A DNA stretch of 16,673 bases from Archangium sp. Its GTDB lineage: Bacteria > Myxococcota > Myxococcia > Myxococcales > Myxococcaceae. Under the pieces are notes generated by a model that was not told the origin of the DNA, did no database searches, and saw only the letters and a program-made list of their open reading frames with translations. The stretch lies in the NCBI GenBank assembly GCA_016793525.1, contig JAEUJT010000348.1, forward strand, positions 1-16,673, in the 5' to 3' direction. Shown here in pieces: positions 1 through 6,628 of this stretch. Both the position numbers and the translations under genes were made by a program. Each line of letters starts with the position of its first letter. The first letter of the stretch is position 1.

Positions 1-886
1 TGCGCTCGGTGGTGAACGCCCCGAACGCCTGAAAGCGGTAGCCGTCCCAGTCTTCGGGCTCGTAGTCGGTGTCGGTGACGCGTCGGAACGACTGGCGAAT
101 CGTCAGCTCGATCGGCGAGCACGAGGCCGCCGGAGCGCCGCCGCCCGAGAAGTCGGCGTCGAACATACACGCGGGGTAGGTGCCGCCGCCGAGGTTGTCG
201 GGAATGGTGACCAGCTGGGGCTTGGCGAACGCCTTGTTGGTGATGTCGAGGTACCCGCCGTTCTCGTCGAAGTGCGGCGCGTCAGGGTCGGCCGGGTCGT
301 TGATCGAATACGCCAGCGGCTCGTACACGATGCCGCCGTACACGCCGATCAACGACAGCGTGTCGAAGTCGTAGTTGTCGGTCGACAGGTTGCGCGACCA
401 GTCGACGCGCATGAACTGCCGCTTGAACCAGGGGCGGTCGACCGAGTTTTCCTCGATGACGTTCGTCTGCTCGCCGGTGCTGGGGTTGTACTGCCGCTTC
501 ACGTCGTAGTGGCTCTGAATGGTGAACGCCGCCACCACCACGCCGTCGTTGGTGGTGTTTCCGGCGCCCTTGCCGTCGGTGCCCTCGATGCGCTCGTACG
601 ACAAGCGCGCGATGAGCAGGTTCTCGGTGATCAGCCACTTCACGCGCGACAGCGGCTGCGCGTAGGTCGACGTGAACAGGCCGTCTTGGCTCGCGCCGTA
701 GCCGACGTCGACCAGCGTGGCCTGCGAGTAAAACTCCGGGTCGTCTGCGCCGTCGACCAGGTCGTCTCCGACGAAGAACTTCTTGTCGTACCCGTTGGGT
801 TGCACGCGGTTGATGGGGGCCTGCTCCTGCGCGCACGAGGCGAGCAACGCAGCGGTGAGCGAGGCGATGATGAGGCGGTTGATCAC
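1..886 (-). CDS. N-terminal part of a large secreted lipoprotein (partial, runs off left edge)
   Basis: The minus-strand frame is open from a GTG at 884-886 to the left edge, giving 295 codons with no stop. The start is supported by a GAAGGAG ribosome site just upstream (about 891-900) and by a lipoprotein signal peptide: residues 1-17 are hydrophobic and end in a lipobox LLASC, with the lipidated Cys at 18. The rest is polar and rich in Asp, Asn, Tyr and Gly, as in an exported protein, with motifs such as YDVKRQYNP and FMRVDWSRN. It lies 35 nt downstream of the beta-barrel gene on the same strand, so the two probably form one transcript. I do not recognise a catalytic motif in the visible part. 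Large lipoproteins of this look occur in myxobacteria, some with metalloprotease domains further along, but the C-terminal part is not in the window and no function should be assigned. Confidence 0.85.
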   Translation of the reverse strand, partial: MINRLIIASLTAALLASCAQEQAPINRVQPNGYDKKFFVGDDLVDGADDPEFYSQATLVDVGYGASQDGLFTSTYAQPLSRVKWLITENLLIARLSYERIEGTDGKGAGNTTNDGVVVAAFTIQSHYDVKRQYNPSTGEQTNVIEENSVDRPWFKRQFMRVDWSRNLSTDNYDFDTLSLIGVYGGIVYEPLAYSINDPADPDAPHFDENGGYLDITNKAFAKPQLVTIPDNLGGGTYPACMFDADFSGGGAPAASCSPIELTIRQSFRRVTDTDYEPEDWDGYRFQAFGAFTTER

Positions 887-921
887 AGACGGACTCCTTC
901 GGGTGTGGACGACGGGCATTT

Positions 922-1992
922 TCACGATTTCTTGGGGAGCAAAGCGGCGATGGTCTGCTCGATGTCGACACCGGCCTCGATGAACAGAGTCGTGTCGCGG
1001 TTGAAGAGGGGGAACAGGTAGCGGCCGTCGGCGCCGAGCTGCGACGAGAAGGTCCACGAGCCGGCGGTCAAGCTCACCTGCTTGTTGATCTGCCAGCTGG
1101 CCGACAGCGAGAAGAGCGCCGCGGTTCGCATTCCTACGTCGTTGGCCGTCGACAGCGTGTCGAGACCGTTGAGCGAGTCGGGTGTGCGGCTCAGCGGGTG
1201 CAACCAGAAGCTCGCCATCAGGTACGAAGCCGAGACATTCAGCGCGTCGGTCGGGCTGAAGCTCACTGTTGGGCCGTGGATGAGATCGAAGTTCGTGTTG
1301 CGGGTGCCCGTGGAGATGTACTCGGCGCATTCGAGCGCCCGAGGGTCTCCGCAGGCCGCGATGCCGGGGCCCTGGTTCTGCGGCGAGGTGAAGCGGTTGA
1401 AGCGGTACCCGAAGCGGCCGGCGTAGGCGACCACCAGGCCGCTCTTCACCGCGAAGACCCGAGACAGCGCCAGGCTGGGCGCCAGCGTCAGCACCCGGGT
1501 CTGCAACTGCGCGATCTTCGACAGCGGCAGGTTCACCCGCAGGTCGCCGCTGACGCGAATCTTCGAGTTCGGCTCGACCCAGCCCGGCGTGCCCACGTCG
1601 AACCAGAGATCGCTCAGCTCGACCTCGTTCGCGTTGTTGAGCGTGTCGGACTGCGTGAATTCTTGGGAGATGAACAGGCGCGCGCGCACGAAGACGCGCT
1701 CGTTGAAGTGGTACTCCGGCAGCAACGAAATGCGGTGCGTCCAGGTCGGGTTGTACCAAGGCTGCGCCGACGGAGAGAACGTGAAGGCCGTGGCCTGGTG
1801 GCTGTAGGCGATCGCCGACCCGCGAAACCGGTGCAGCACCGAGTCATCGACCGGTCCGTTGGCCGACACCCCCGACGGTACGCCCAGGGCGTTCGCCGAC
1901 GTTTGTGCAGCCGCCACAAAACTAACGCCAAACGCGATCGCCATGATCGCCTTGCCGTAGAAACGCCGACTTTTTCCAAGGAGTTGCAGCAT
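922..1992 (-). CDS. Outer-membrane beta-barrel-like protein with signal peptide
   Basis: This 356-residue exported protein starts at the ATG at 1990-1992, chosen because AAGGGAG lies 6 nt upstream and because a good signal peptide follows (basic residues around 7-14, hydrophobic 15-28, likely cleavage after SANA at about 35). The upstream in-frame extension to 2055 has neither. The mature part alternates polar and hydrophobic residues in strand-like stretches with many aromatics (for example YNPTWTHRISLLPEYHF and DLWFDVGTPGW), and glycine-rich turns separate them, as in transmembrane beta-barrels of the outer membrane. No named family is recognised. It precedes the lipoprotein gene at 1-886 with a 35-nt gap, so the barrel and the lipoprotein may form a surface complex (inference). 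It is divergent from the Spy-like gene at 2148. Confidence 0.8.
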   Translation of the reverse strand: MLQLLGKSRRFYGKAIMAIAFGVSFVAAAQTSANALGVPSGVSANGPVDDSVLHRFRGSAIAYSHQATAFTFSPSAQPWYNPTWTHRISLLPEYHFNERVFVRARLFISQEFTQSDTLNNANEVELSDLWFDVGTPGWVEPNSKIRVSGDLRVNLPLSKIAQLQTRVLTLAPSLALSRVFAVKSGLVVAYAGRFGYRFNRFTSPQNQGPGIAACGDPRALECAEYISTGTRNTNFDLIHGPTVSFSPTDALNVSASYLMASFWLHPLSRTPDSLNGLDTLSTANDVGMRTAALFSLSASWQINKQVSLTAGSWTFSSQLGADGRYLFPLFNRDTTLFIEAGVDIEQTIAALLPKKS

Positions 1993-2147
1993 CGTGGGCT
2001 CCCTTGAGCACAGGGTGTGCCAGTGTGGGTAGAGCCCGCGTTGACGTTTCTTCACCTGGCTCGGGGCCGAACCTTCACAGTCGATTCCTACTGTTGCTTC
2101 ACGCAGGCGGCGCCAATGACGGCGCTCCCGAAGCGATGGAGGCAGTC
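1993..2147. promoter_or_regulatory. Divergent intergenic region between the barrel/lipoprotein pair and the Spy-like operon
   Basis: These 155 nt must hold promoters for both outward-facing transcripts. On the plus strand a TTGACG hexamer lies at 2041-2046, but there is no convincing -10 at 16-18 nt. A weaker TTCACA at about 2074 has TACTGT at about 2088. The sequence CACAGGGTGTG near 2010-2020 contains a short CACA/TGTG inverted repeat on the minus-strand promoter side. No CpxR-type GTAAA tandem motif is seen. No promoter can be called with confidence. Confidence 0.3.
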
Positions 2148-2639
2148 ATGTTCGGATTTCTCGTGGGGACGCTGTCGTTGGTGGGGTTGGTTCGTATGTG
2201 GCGGTGGGGCCGGTGGCAGCGGTACGGCGGCGCGCGCCGGTGGATGATGCGGAGGCTGTTCGAGCGCCTCGACACCTCTCCCGGCCAGGAAAAGGTCATG
2301 GCGCAGGCCTTCGAAACCGCCGAGCGCAAGATGTGGGCGGTGCGGGAGACCTTGTTCACCACCCGCGGCGACTTCGCCAAGGCCATGCGCGCGGAGACGT
2401 TCGACACCGCCGCCGTGAACGAGGCGTTCGACAAGCAGCAGGCCGCGGTCGATGAGCTGAAGGCGTCGGTGCGCGGTGGGCTGCAGCAGCTGCACGAGGC
2501 GCTCACCCCGGAGCAGCGCGCGCAGGTCGCCGACCTGCTCGAATACGGCCCGCACCGAATGGGCGGTTGGCGCCACCACGGCCGGCACGGTCGCTTCGGT
2601 CGGCACAGCCCTCCGCACGCCGATCCCGTGAGCCTCTAA
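2148..2639 (+). CDS. Membrane-anchored Spy/CpxP/ZraP-like periplasmic protein with His-rich tail
   Basis: This 163-residue protein starts at the ATG at 2148, preceded by GGAGG at 5-6 nt. Residues 1-16 form a hydrophobic N-terminal segment with no obvious cleavage site, so it is probably an anchor, followed by a Trp/Arg-rich stretch. Residues 35-133 are charged and predicted helical, containing FERLDTSPGQEKV and ending in LTPEQRAQVADLLE (119-132), the LTxxQ-type signature of Spy/CpxP/ZraP/CnrX periplasmic chaperone-sensors. The tail carries six histidines (136, 143, 144, 147, 153, 157), which could bind metal. It is the first gene of an operon with a secreted small protein, a response regulator and a sensor kinase. 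CpxP/ZraP proteins are known feedback inhibitors of partner kinases, so that role is likely here, but the ligand is inferred. Confidence 0.8.
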   Translation: MFGFLVGTLSLVGLVRMWRWGRWQRYGGARRWMMRRLFERLDTSPGQEKVMAQAFETAERKMWAVRETLFTTRGDFAKAMRAETFDTAAVNEAFDKQQAAVDELKASVRGGLQQLHEALTPEQRAQVADLLEYGPHRMGGWRHHGRHGRFGRHSPPHADPVSL

Positions 2640-2663
2640 GCGCTTCAAGAAAGGAGAACGACC

Positions 2664-2984
2664 ATGTTTCGACGATTCGCGATGGTGGTGTTGGCGTTTG
2701 GGGTGGTGGCTGGGTACGGCAGCGCGTTCGCTTCGTTCCGGTACCACCGGCAGGCGTGCCACGGGCGGTGGCATGACTCCGAGTGGAGAGACTCACGTGC
2801 GGAGCCCGCTGCGGCTCCCGCTCCGGTGGTGATCGCGCCCCCGGCTCCGGCTCCGACGGCGGTGGCTCCGGTGGTGGTGCAGCAGCCAGCTCCGGCCGCG
2901 GCGGCGCCCAACGTGTTCATCATCATGCCCGGCGCGAACGGCGCTGTGCCGACGGTGGTGGCACCGGCCGCCGCCCATCCCTAA
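2664..2984 (+). CDS. Small secreted Pro/Ala-rich protein
   Basis: This 106-residue protein starts at the ATG at 2664, with AAAGGAG 7 nt upstream. Residues 1-23 make a clear Sec signal peptide (MFRRF, then hydrophobic to AFA). A short basic/aromatic segment follows with three His and one Cys at about 26-37 (motifs FRYHRQ and CHGRWH). Residues 47-84 are almost only Pro, Ala and Val, suggesting an extended linker, and the C-terminus has a hydrophobic patch (NVFIIMPG, 83-90). No family is recognised. It sits 24 nt after the Spy-like gene and 9 nt before the regulator gene, so it is surely cotranscribed. It may be a periplasmic accessory of the sensor system or a target of the envelope response. 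Codon use matches its neighbours, so the frame is believable despite low complexity. Confidence 0.75.
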   Translation: MFRRFAMVVLAFGVVAGYGSAFASFRYHRQACHGRWHDSEWRDSRAEPAAAPAPVVIAPPAPAPTAVAPVVVQQPAPAAAAPNVFIIMPGANGAVPTVVAPAAAHP

Positions 2985-2993
2985 GGTGAACGA

Positions 2994-3668
2994 ATGGCCT
3001 CGCGCGTTTTACTCATCGACGACGACACCCGGCTCCCGCAGCTGCTGTCGGAGTACCTCGCGCAGAACGGCGTGACGCTGACCTCCGCGCCCGACGGCCC
3101 CAAAGGCCTCGGGTTGCTCGAGCAAGGCGCGTACGACGCGGTGCTGCTCGACGTGATGATGCCGGGCATGGACGGGTTGGAGGTCTGCAAGCGCATCCGC
3201 GCCAAGTCGAACCTCCCGGTAATCATGCTCACCGCGCGAGGAGACGAAACAGATCGAGTCGTGGGCCTGGAGATCGGCGCCGACGACTACGTGGCCAAGC
3301 CCTTCAGCCCGCGGGAGCTGCTCGCTCGGCTGCGCGCGGTGCTCCGGCGGGCGCGGCCCGAGGTGATGTCAGAGCAGCTCAGCGTCGGCGGCATCACCGT
3401 CGACGTTCCATCGCGGTTGACCCAGCTCGACGGCGCGGCGGTCGACCTCACCGGCATCGAGTTCGACATTCTGGTGGCGTTGCTTCGGCGGGCGGGGCGG
3501 GTGGTGCCGCGTGACGCGCTGTTGTCGGAGGCCGGCCGCGGCGATGTCATCGTCGGAGAGCGCACGGTCGACGTGCACATCAGCCACCTCCGCCAGAAGC
3601 TCGGCGATGATCCTCCCAAGCGCATCAAGACCGTGCGCGGCGTGGGTTACGTGCTGACGAAAGACTGA
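2994..3668 (+). CDS. OmpR-family response regulator (CpxR/RstA-like)
   Basis: This 224-residue DNA-binding response regulator would be phosphorylated by the kinase encoded next and then act on transcription in the cytoplasm. The receiver domain (about 3-117) has the acidic pocket D9-D11, phospho-acceptor D53 in LLDVMMPG, T80 and K102 in the KPF motif. A winged-helix Trans_reg_C domain follows (about 127-222), with RTVDVHISHLRQKL as recognition helix region and TVRGVGYVL at the wing. All key residues are present and length is normal. The start at 2994 is supported by AAGGTGA, which overlaps the stop of the preceding gene. The stop codon overlaps the kinase ATG by one base (TGATG), which suggests translational coupling. 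The CpxR-like label rests on the Spy/CpxP-like gene upstream and on overall similarity. Orthology with enteric CpxR is not claimed. Confidence 0.93.
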   Translation: MASRVLLIDDDTRLPQLLSEYLAQNGVTLTSAPDGPKGLGLLEQGAYDAVLLDVMMPGMDGLEVCKRIRAKSNLPVIMLTARGDETDRVVGLEIGADDYVAKPFSPRELLARLRAVLRRARPEVMSEQLSVGGITVDVPSRLTQLDGAAVDLTGIEFDILVALLRRAGRVVPRDALLSEAGRGDVIVGERTVDVHISHLRQKLGDDPPKRIKTVRGVGYVLTKD

Positions 3669-5020
3669 TGTTCCGCCACCTCCACCACGAGCACCGGCAG
3701 TGGCACCGGCGCCACGATCGCTACCGGCGGTTGGGCCCCATCGGCCGCTTCGTGCGCGCGCGGTTGCACCGGCGCCTCTTCGCCTGGTTCGCCGCCGGCA
3801 TCATCGTGACCTCCTTCGCGGTGTCGGGCGTGATCATGCTCGTGGCGCGAGTCCAAGACTCGGAGTGGACCCGTACGGTGAAGAGCGGCCAGGCCTGGGT
3901 GGGCAAGCAGTTCGCCCGCGACTGGGACGACGTCGCCACGCGCGAGGCCTTCGCCCGGCAGACCGCTGCCGAGCTCGACATGAACCTCGAGCTGTTCGAC
4001 TCGGCGGGGAACGCGCTGCTCACGGTGGGCTCGGCGTGTGGAGAGCACGGCTTCGACGTGCCGGTCCACCGCGATGGCACTCGCCTCGGGTTGGTGCACG
4101 GGTGCATCCGGCATGCGCCGTCGTTCGGCTGGCGGTGGCTGGTGGCGATGATGGTGACCGTCTGCATGCTCTGGCTCGCCTCGGGCAAGGTCGCTCGCCG
4201 GTTGGCGAAGCCGCTAGATGAGCTGGCCGAGGTGGTGAAGAAGATCGGCTCGGGCGATCTCTCCGCGCGCGCCGGGCTGGTGCACATGGAGGCCGATGAG
4301 ATCGGCGTCGTGGCCGAAGCGGTCAACGACATGGCCGGCCGCATCGAGAAGCAAATGGCCGATCAGCGCGAGCTGTTGGCCACTGTTTCGCACGAGCTCC
4401 GCACGCCGCTGGCCCGGGTGCGGATCATCAGCGAGATCGCCCGCGAGACCGGTGCGACGGAGAAAACCTACGACGAGCTCGACCGCGAAGTGCTGGAGAT
4501 GGACTCGTTGGTCGGTGAGCTGCTGGCGAACTCCCGCATCGAATTCGGGGCGTTGTCGATACGCGATGTCTCCCTCCGTGACGTGGTGGGGCGGGCCGCC
4601 GAAAGAGCCGGAGTGGATGCAAGCAAGGTCGTCTTTGAAGGAACCGACGATCACTTTCGTGCTGACCCCACGCTGGTGCAGCGGGCGCTGACCAATGTGC
4701 TCGACAACACCGCGAAGCACGGCGGCGGAGTCGATCAGCTCCGCGCGTCGTTGACCGGGGGCACAGTGCGGGTCGAGGTGCTCGATCGCGGCCCCGGGTT
4801 CACCGAAGAGCAACGCGCGCAGCTGTTTCAGAAGTTCCGGCGCTCGGGCACTGGGCGCTCCGAGGGTCTTGGCCTCGGGCTGGCGCTGGTGAAACGCATC
4901 GCCGAGGTCCACGGCGGCACCGCGTGGGCCGTGAACCGCGAGGGTGGTGGGGCGGCCGTGGGGTTCGACCTCTCCGCGCATCCCCCAGAAGTGCCCAAAA
5001 CAGGGCATTTCGAGGTCTAA
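3668..5020 (+). CDS. HAMP sensor histidine kinase (CpxA-like) of the Spy-like operon
   Basis: This 450-residue inner-membrane kinase would phosphorylate the regulator encoded just upstream. Order of parts: a His/Arg-rich cytoplasmic N-terminus (1-37), TM1 about 38-60, a periplasmic domain about 61-154, TM2 about 155-173, HAMP about 174-226, HisKA with H242 in TVSHELRTPLARV, and HATPase_c with N343/N347, DRGPG at 373-377 and a GLGLGL lid at 400-405. All catalytic boxes are intact. The periplasmic domain holds C124, H127, H134, H144, C146 and H149 close together before TM2, a possible metal or redox site. The ATG overlaps the regulator stop by one base. The last dozen codons contain a short inverted repeat (4992-5007), and the stop codon lies inside the first unit of the 31-nt direct repeat array, so the gene end seems to have been shaped by that element. 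Confidence 0.93.
   Translation: MFRHLHHEHRQWHRRHDRYRRLGPIGRFVRARLHRRLFAWFAAGIIVTSFAVSGVIMLVARVQDSEWTRTVKSGQAWVGKQFARDWDDVATREAFARQTAAELDMNLELFDSAGNALLTVGSACGEHGFDVPVHRDGTRLGLVHGCIRHAPSFGWRWLVAMMVTVCMLWLASGKVARRLAKPLDELAEVVKKIGSGDLSARAGLVHMEADEIGVVAEAVNDMAGRIEKQMADQRELLATVSHELRTPLARVRIISEIARETGATEKTYDELDREVLEMDSLVGELLANSRIEFGALSIRDVSLRDVVGRAAERAGVDASKVVFEGTDDHFRADPTLVQRALTNVLDNTAKHGGGVDQLRASLTGGTVRVEVLDRGPGFTEEQRAQLFQKFRRSGTGRSEGLGLGLALVKRIAEVHGGTAWAVNREGGGAAVGFDLSAHPPEVPKTGHFEV
4992..5007. repeat. Short inverted repeat at the 3' end of the kinase gene
   Basis: TGCCC at 4992-4996 and GGGCA at 5003-5007 form a perfect 5-bp inverted repeat around AAAACA, followed by TTTC. It could be a weak hairpin in the mRNA. 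It lies in coding sequence directly before the 31-nt repeat array. The stem is short and the T-run poor, so it is not called a terminator. Confidence 0.4.
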
Positions 5021-5120
5021 ACTGGGGTGAAAACGCGATTTTGAGGTCTAAATCGGGGTCGAGGCCCAGGTTTAAGGTCTAAATGAGGGTCGAACCCCCA
5101 TTGAGAGGTCAAAATGACCA
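5012..5120 (+). repeat. Direct repeat array, four AGGTCTAAA-type units at exact 31-nt spacing
   Basis: AGGTC occurs at 5013, 5044, 5075 and 5106, exactly 31 nt apart each time. Units 1-3 share AGGTCTAAA followed three columns later by GGGT. By eye, units 1 and 2 match at about 20 of 31 positions and units 2 and 3 at about 21. Unit 4 is degenerate (AGGTCAAAATGACC), but forms a GGTCA-AAA-TGACC inverted repeat at 5107-5119 that contains the ATG of the next gene. Spacers in units 2 and 3 contain small inverted repeats, such as GGGTCGAACCC. The array covers the kinase stop codon and the whole 93-nt gap to the next start. Possibilities are a regulator binding array on one helix face (31 nt is about three turns), a translation-control region, since each unit resembles a ribosome site, or copies of a genome-wide short repeat. 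Spacers are not unique 30-mers between perfect repeats, so it is not a CRISPR. Confidence 0.8.
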
Positions 5121-5821
5121 TGCGTGGCCCTTTGACCGTGTTGTTGCTTTGGGCCTCGGCAGCGACCGCCGGCGTGCAAGTGCCCGTCGATGTTGGAGTT
5201 GGCCCGGCGGGGTACTGGTTCTACGGGCGTTTGCTCGAGAACCGTGGCGGCGTTCCGCACTTCGGCCTGACCCTGAACGTGCATGCGGTCATCGACAAGG
5301 CCTTCATCGAAGCCAATCGAGATCGAATCCCCGCCAAGTACCGGGGTCTCGCCGCTGGCATCACCGAGGCGCGCATCGGGCCCTCCATCTTCATCCCGGA
5401 GACGTTGATCATCTCGCCCAAGGTCGACGGGCTCGGCGGCACCGGCATGTTCGGGGTGATGTGGGCACCGCTCGGCCTGACGCTGGTGAGCACCGGGCAG
5501 GGGAGCGAGCGCGATTGGAACCAGAAGCGCGGCCGGCTCACCGTCGACGCCAACGTGCTGCTGACGTACCTGTTCGTCTATTCAGACTTTCCCATCATCC
5601 CCACCACGCACTTCTTCCGGCCGGGAATCGAGCTGAAGACCGAGCTGACCTTCAACCTGACCCGCACCGCGCTGTTGAGCCTCGGCGGAGGCGCGCAGCT
5701 CTACTTGCCGCAGCGGCTGGGTGATTGGCTCTCGTTCGGGCCGATCGGCGACGCGATGTGGCTGTCATTCTTCGCCTTCGCGAAGTTTCACGTGCGCTTC
5801 CCGTACGACGTGAACCTGTGA
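5114..5821 (+). CDS. Secreted beta-barrel-like hypothetical protein
   Basis: This 235-residue protein starts at the ATG at 5114 with GAGAGG upstream. A second in-frame ATG follows at 5120. Residues 1-19 form a signal peptide (hydrophobic LTVLLLWASAATA). The mature part has amphipathic strand-like segments and glycine-rich turns (for example VDVGVGPAGYWFYG, GGGAQLYLP and FFAFAKFHVRFPYDV) and ends on an aromatic-rich strand, consistent with a small outer-membrane barrel or a lipid-facing periplasmic protein. No family is recognised. It lies 93 nt after the kinase gene, with the 31-nt repeat array filling that gap and reaching its start codon, so its expression may be controlled separately from the sensor operon. 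Its 3' end is convergent with the small minus-strand gene, with 2 nt between the stops. Confidence 0.78.
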   Translation: MTMRGPLTVLLLWASAATAGVQVPVDVGVGPAGYWFYGRLLENRGGVPHFGLTLNVHAVIDKAFIEANRDRIPAKYRGLAAGITEARIGPSIFIPETLIISPKVDGLGGTGMFGVMWAPLGLTLVSTGQGSERDWNQKRGRLTVDANVLLTYLFVYSDFPIIPTTHFFRPGIELKTELTFNLTRTALLSLGGGAQLYLPQRLGDWLSFGPIGDAMWLSFFAFAKFHVRFPYDVNL

Positions 5822-5823
5822 CG

Positions 5824-6084
5824 TCAGCTCAAGACGCCGAGCTTGTGGCCTTCGCGCTTCTTCATGCCCACCGAGTCGGGCCCGTCGGTCTCGAGACCGA
5901 GCGCGAGCTCGAGCAGATCGATGAGCGCCGCCTTGGAGTCGACGTCGTCGGGGGCCAATACCGTCACCTCGACCGGGAGCCGATCTTCCGGAGGGACCGG
6001 CTCGGCTTCGAGGGGTTTTCCCGTGGCGTCCAGTTCTTCCACGAGAAGATCTCCGTCTTTGTGTACGGTGTAGCGTCGATGCAT
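5824..6084 (-). CDS. Small acidic hypothetical protein
   Basis: This 86-residue protein starts at the ATG at 6082-6084, with GGTGGGAG just upstream on the minus strand. It begins MHRRYTVHKDGDLLVEELD and is rich in Asp and Glu with several Pro, has no signal peptide or membrane segment, and contains one likely helix (about 51-65, KAALIDLLELALGLE). The frame is preferred over the plus-strand shadow because of the ribosome site and natural-looking composition. It is convergent with the gene at 5114-5821 and divergent from the FHA gene. No family is recognised. A cytoplasmic role is likely. It could be an interaction partner of the neighbouring FHA/kinase pair, but only position suggests this. 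Confidence 0.65.
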   Translation of the reverse strand: MHRRYTVHKDGDLLVEELDATGKPLEAEPVPPEDRLPVEVTVLAPDDVDSKAALIDLLELALGLETDGPDSVGMKKREGHKLGVLS

Positions 6085-6128
6085 TCTCCCACCTTACACT
6101 CGGTCACGTGGCGCTAGGGCTCTCCGAC

Positions 6129-6611
6129 ATGGCTCGACGCATCTACAACAGCCCGACCGGCGCGGTGAAGGTGCCTGCGCTGATCTGGGAAATGCCGCCC
6201 AACCACGAAGACGACGAGGGCGAATCGTGGGCAGTGACCGACGCGGGCCCGAAGACGAAGCCCAGCGCGCGTGAGCCCTTGGTGATGCTGGTCGAGAAGG
6301 TGCCTGGCACCAACAACCCGTTCGCCATGGGCGTCACCGTGGGCCGGGTCGAGACGAACGACATCATCGTCGATGACGCGAGCGTCAGCCGGTTCCACGC
6401 CTACCTGCAGCTCGATGAGCGCGTCGATGGCTGGTTTCTCACCGACGCCGACAGCAACAACGGCACCTGGGTCGACGGCGTGAAGGTCGTGGTCAGCACG
6501 CGCGTTCGCTTGGCCGACGGCGCGGTGATTCGCTTCGGCGACGCCAAGCTGCGCTTCTTCATGCCCGACTCGGTGGTGAAGTGGGTTCGCCAGCAGGGCG
6601 GGAAAACCTAG
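6129..6611 (+). CDS. FHA-domain protein (phosphothreonine reader)
   Basis: This protein of 160 residues carries one forkhead-associated domain, which binds phosphothreonine peptides in partner proteins. The FHA core spans about 52-150 and has all signature positions: G72-R73, S87-R88 and H90 in SVSRFH, and N110-N111-G112-T113 in DSNNGTWVDG. An acidic stretch (about 25-34) precedes it. There is no signal peptide or membrane segment, so it is cytoplasmic. The ATG at 6129 is chosen. A GTG at 6108 in the same frame would add 7 residues, and neither has a strong ribosome site. The hybrid kinase gene begins 17 nt downstream, so the two are probably cotranscribed. No Ser/Thr kinase is encoded in the window, so the phosphorylated partner is encoded elsewhere. 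Confidence 0.88.
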   Translation: MARRIYNSPTGAVKVPALIWEMPPNHEDDEGESWAVTDAGPKTKPSAREPLVMLVEKVPGTNNPFAMGVTVGRVETNDIIVDDASVSRFHAYLQLDERVDGWFLTDADSNNGTWVDGVKVVVSTRVRLADGAVIRFGDAKLRFFMPDSVVKWVRQQGGKT

Positions 6612-6628
6612 CCGAACCGATTCGCGCC

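Noticed and set aside
272..1021. 249-codon plus-strand frame opposite the left-edge lipoprotein
   Set aside because: Shadow. The minus-strand frame has a ribosome site, a lipobox and natural composition.
4992..5042. Intrinsic terminator after the kinase gene
   Set aside because: The hairpin stem is only 5 bp and no proper T-run follows. The hairpin lies inside coding sequence.
5012..5120. Array considered as a CRISPR or as phage-type attachment sites
   Set aside because: The repeat core is too short and degenerate, spacers resemble each other, and no cas or integrase gene is near.
5083..5724. 213-codon frame starting in repeat unit 3
   Set aside because: As a protein it is Arg-rich and featureless and overlaps a secreted protein in another frame. 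Only its start signal is kept as an observation.
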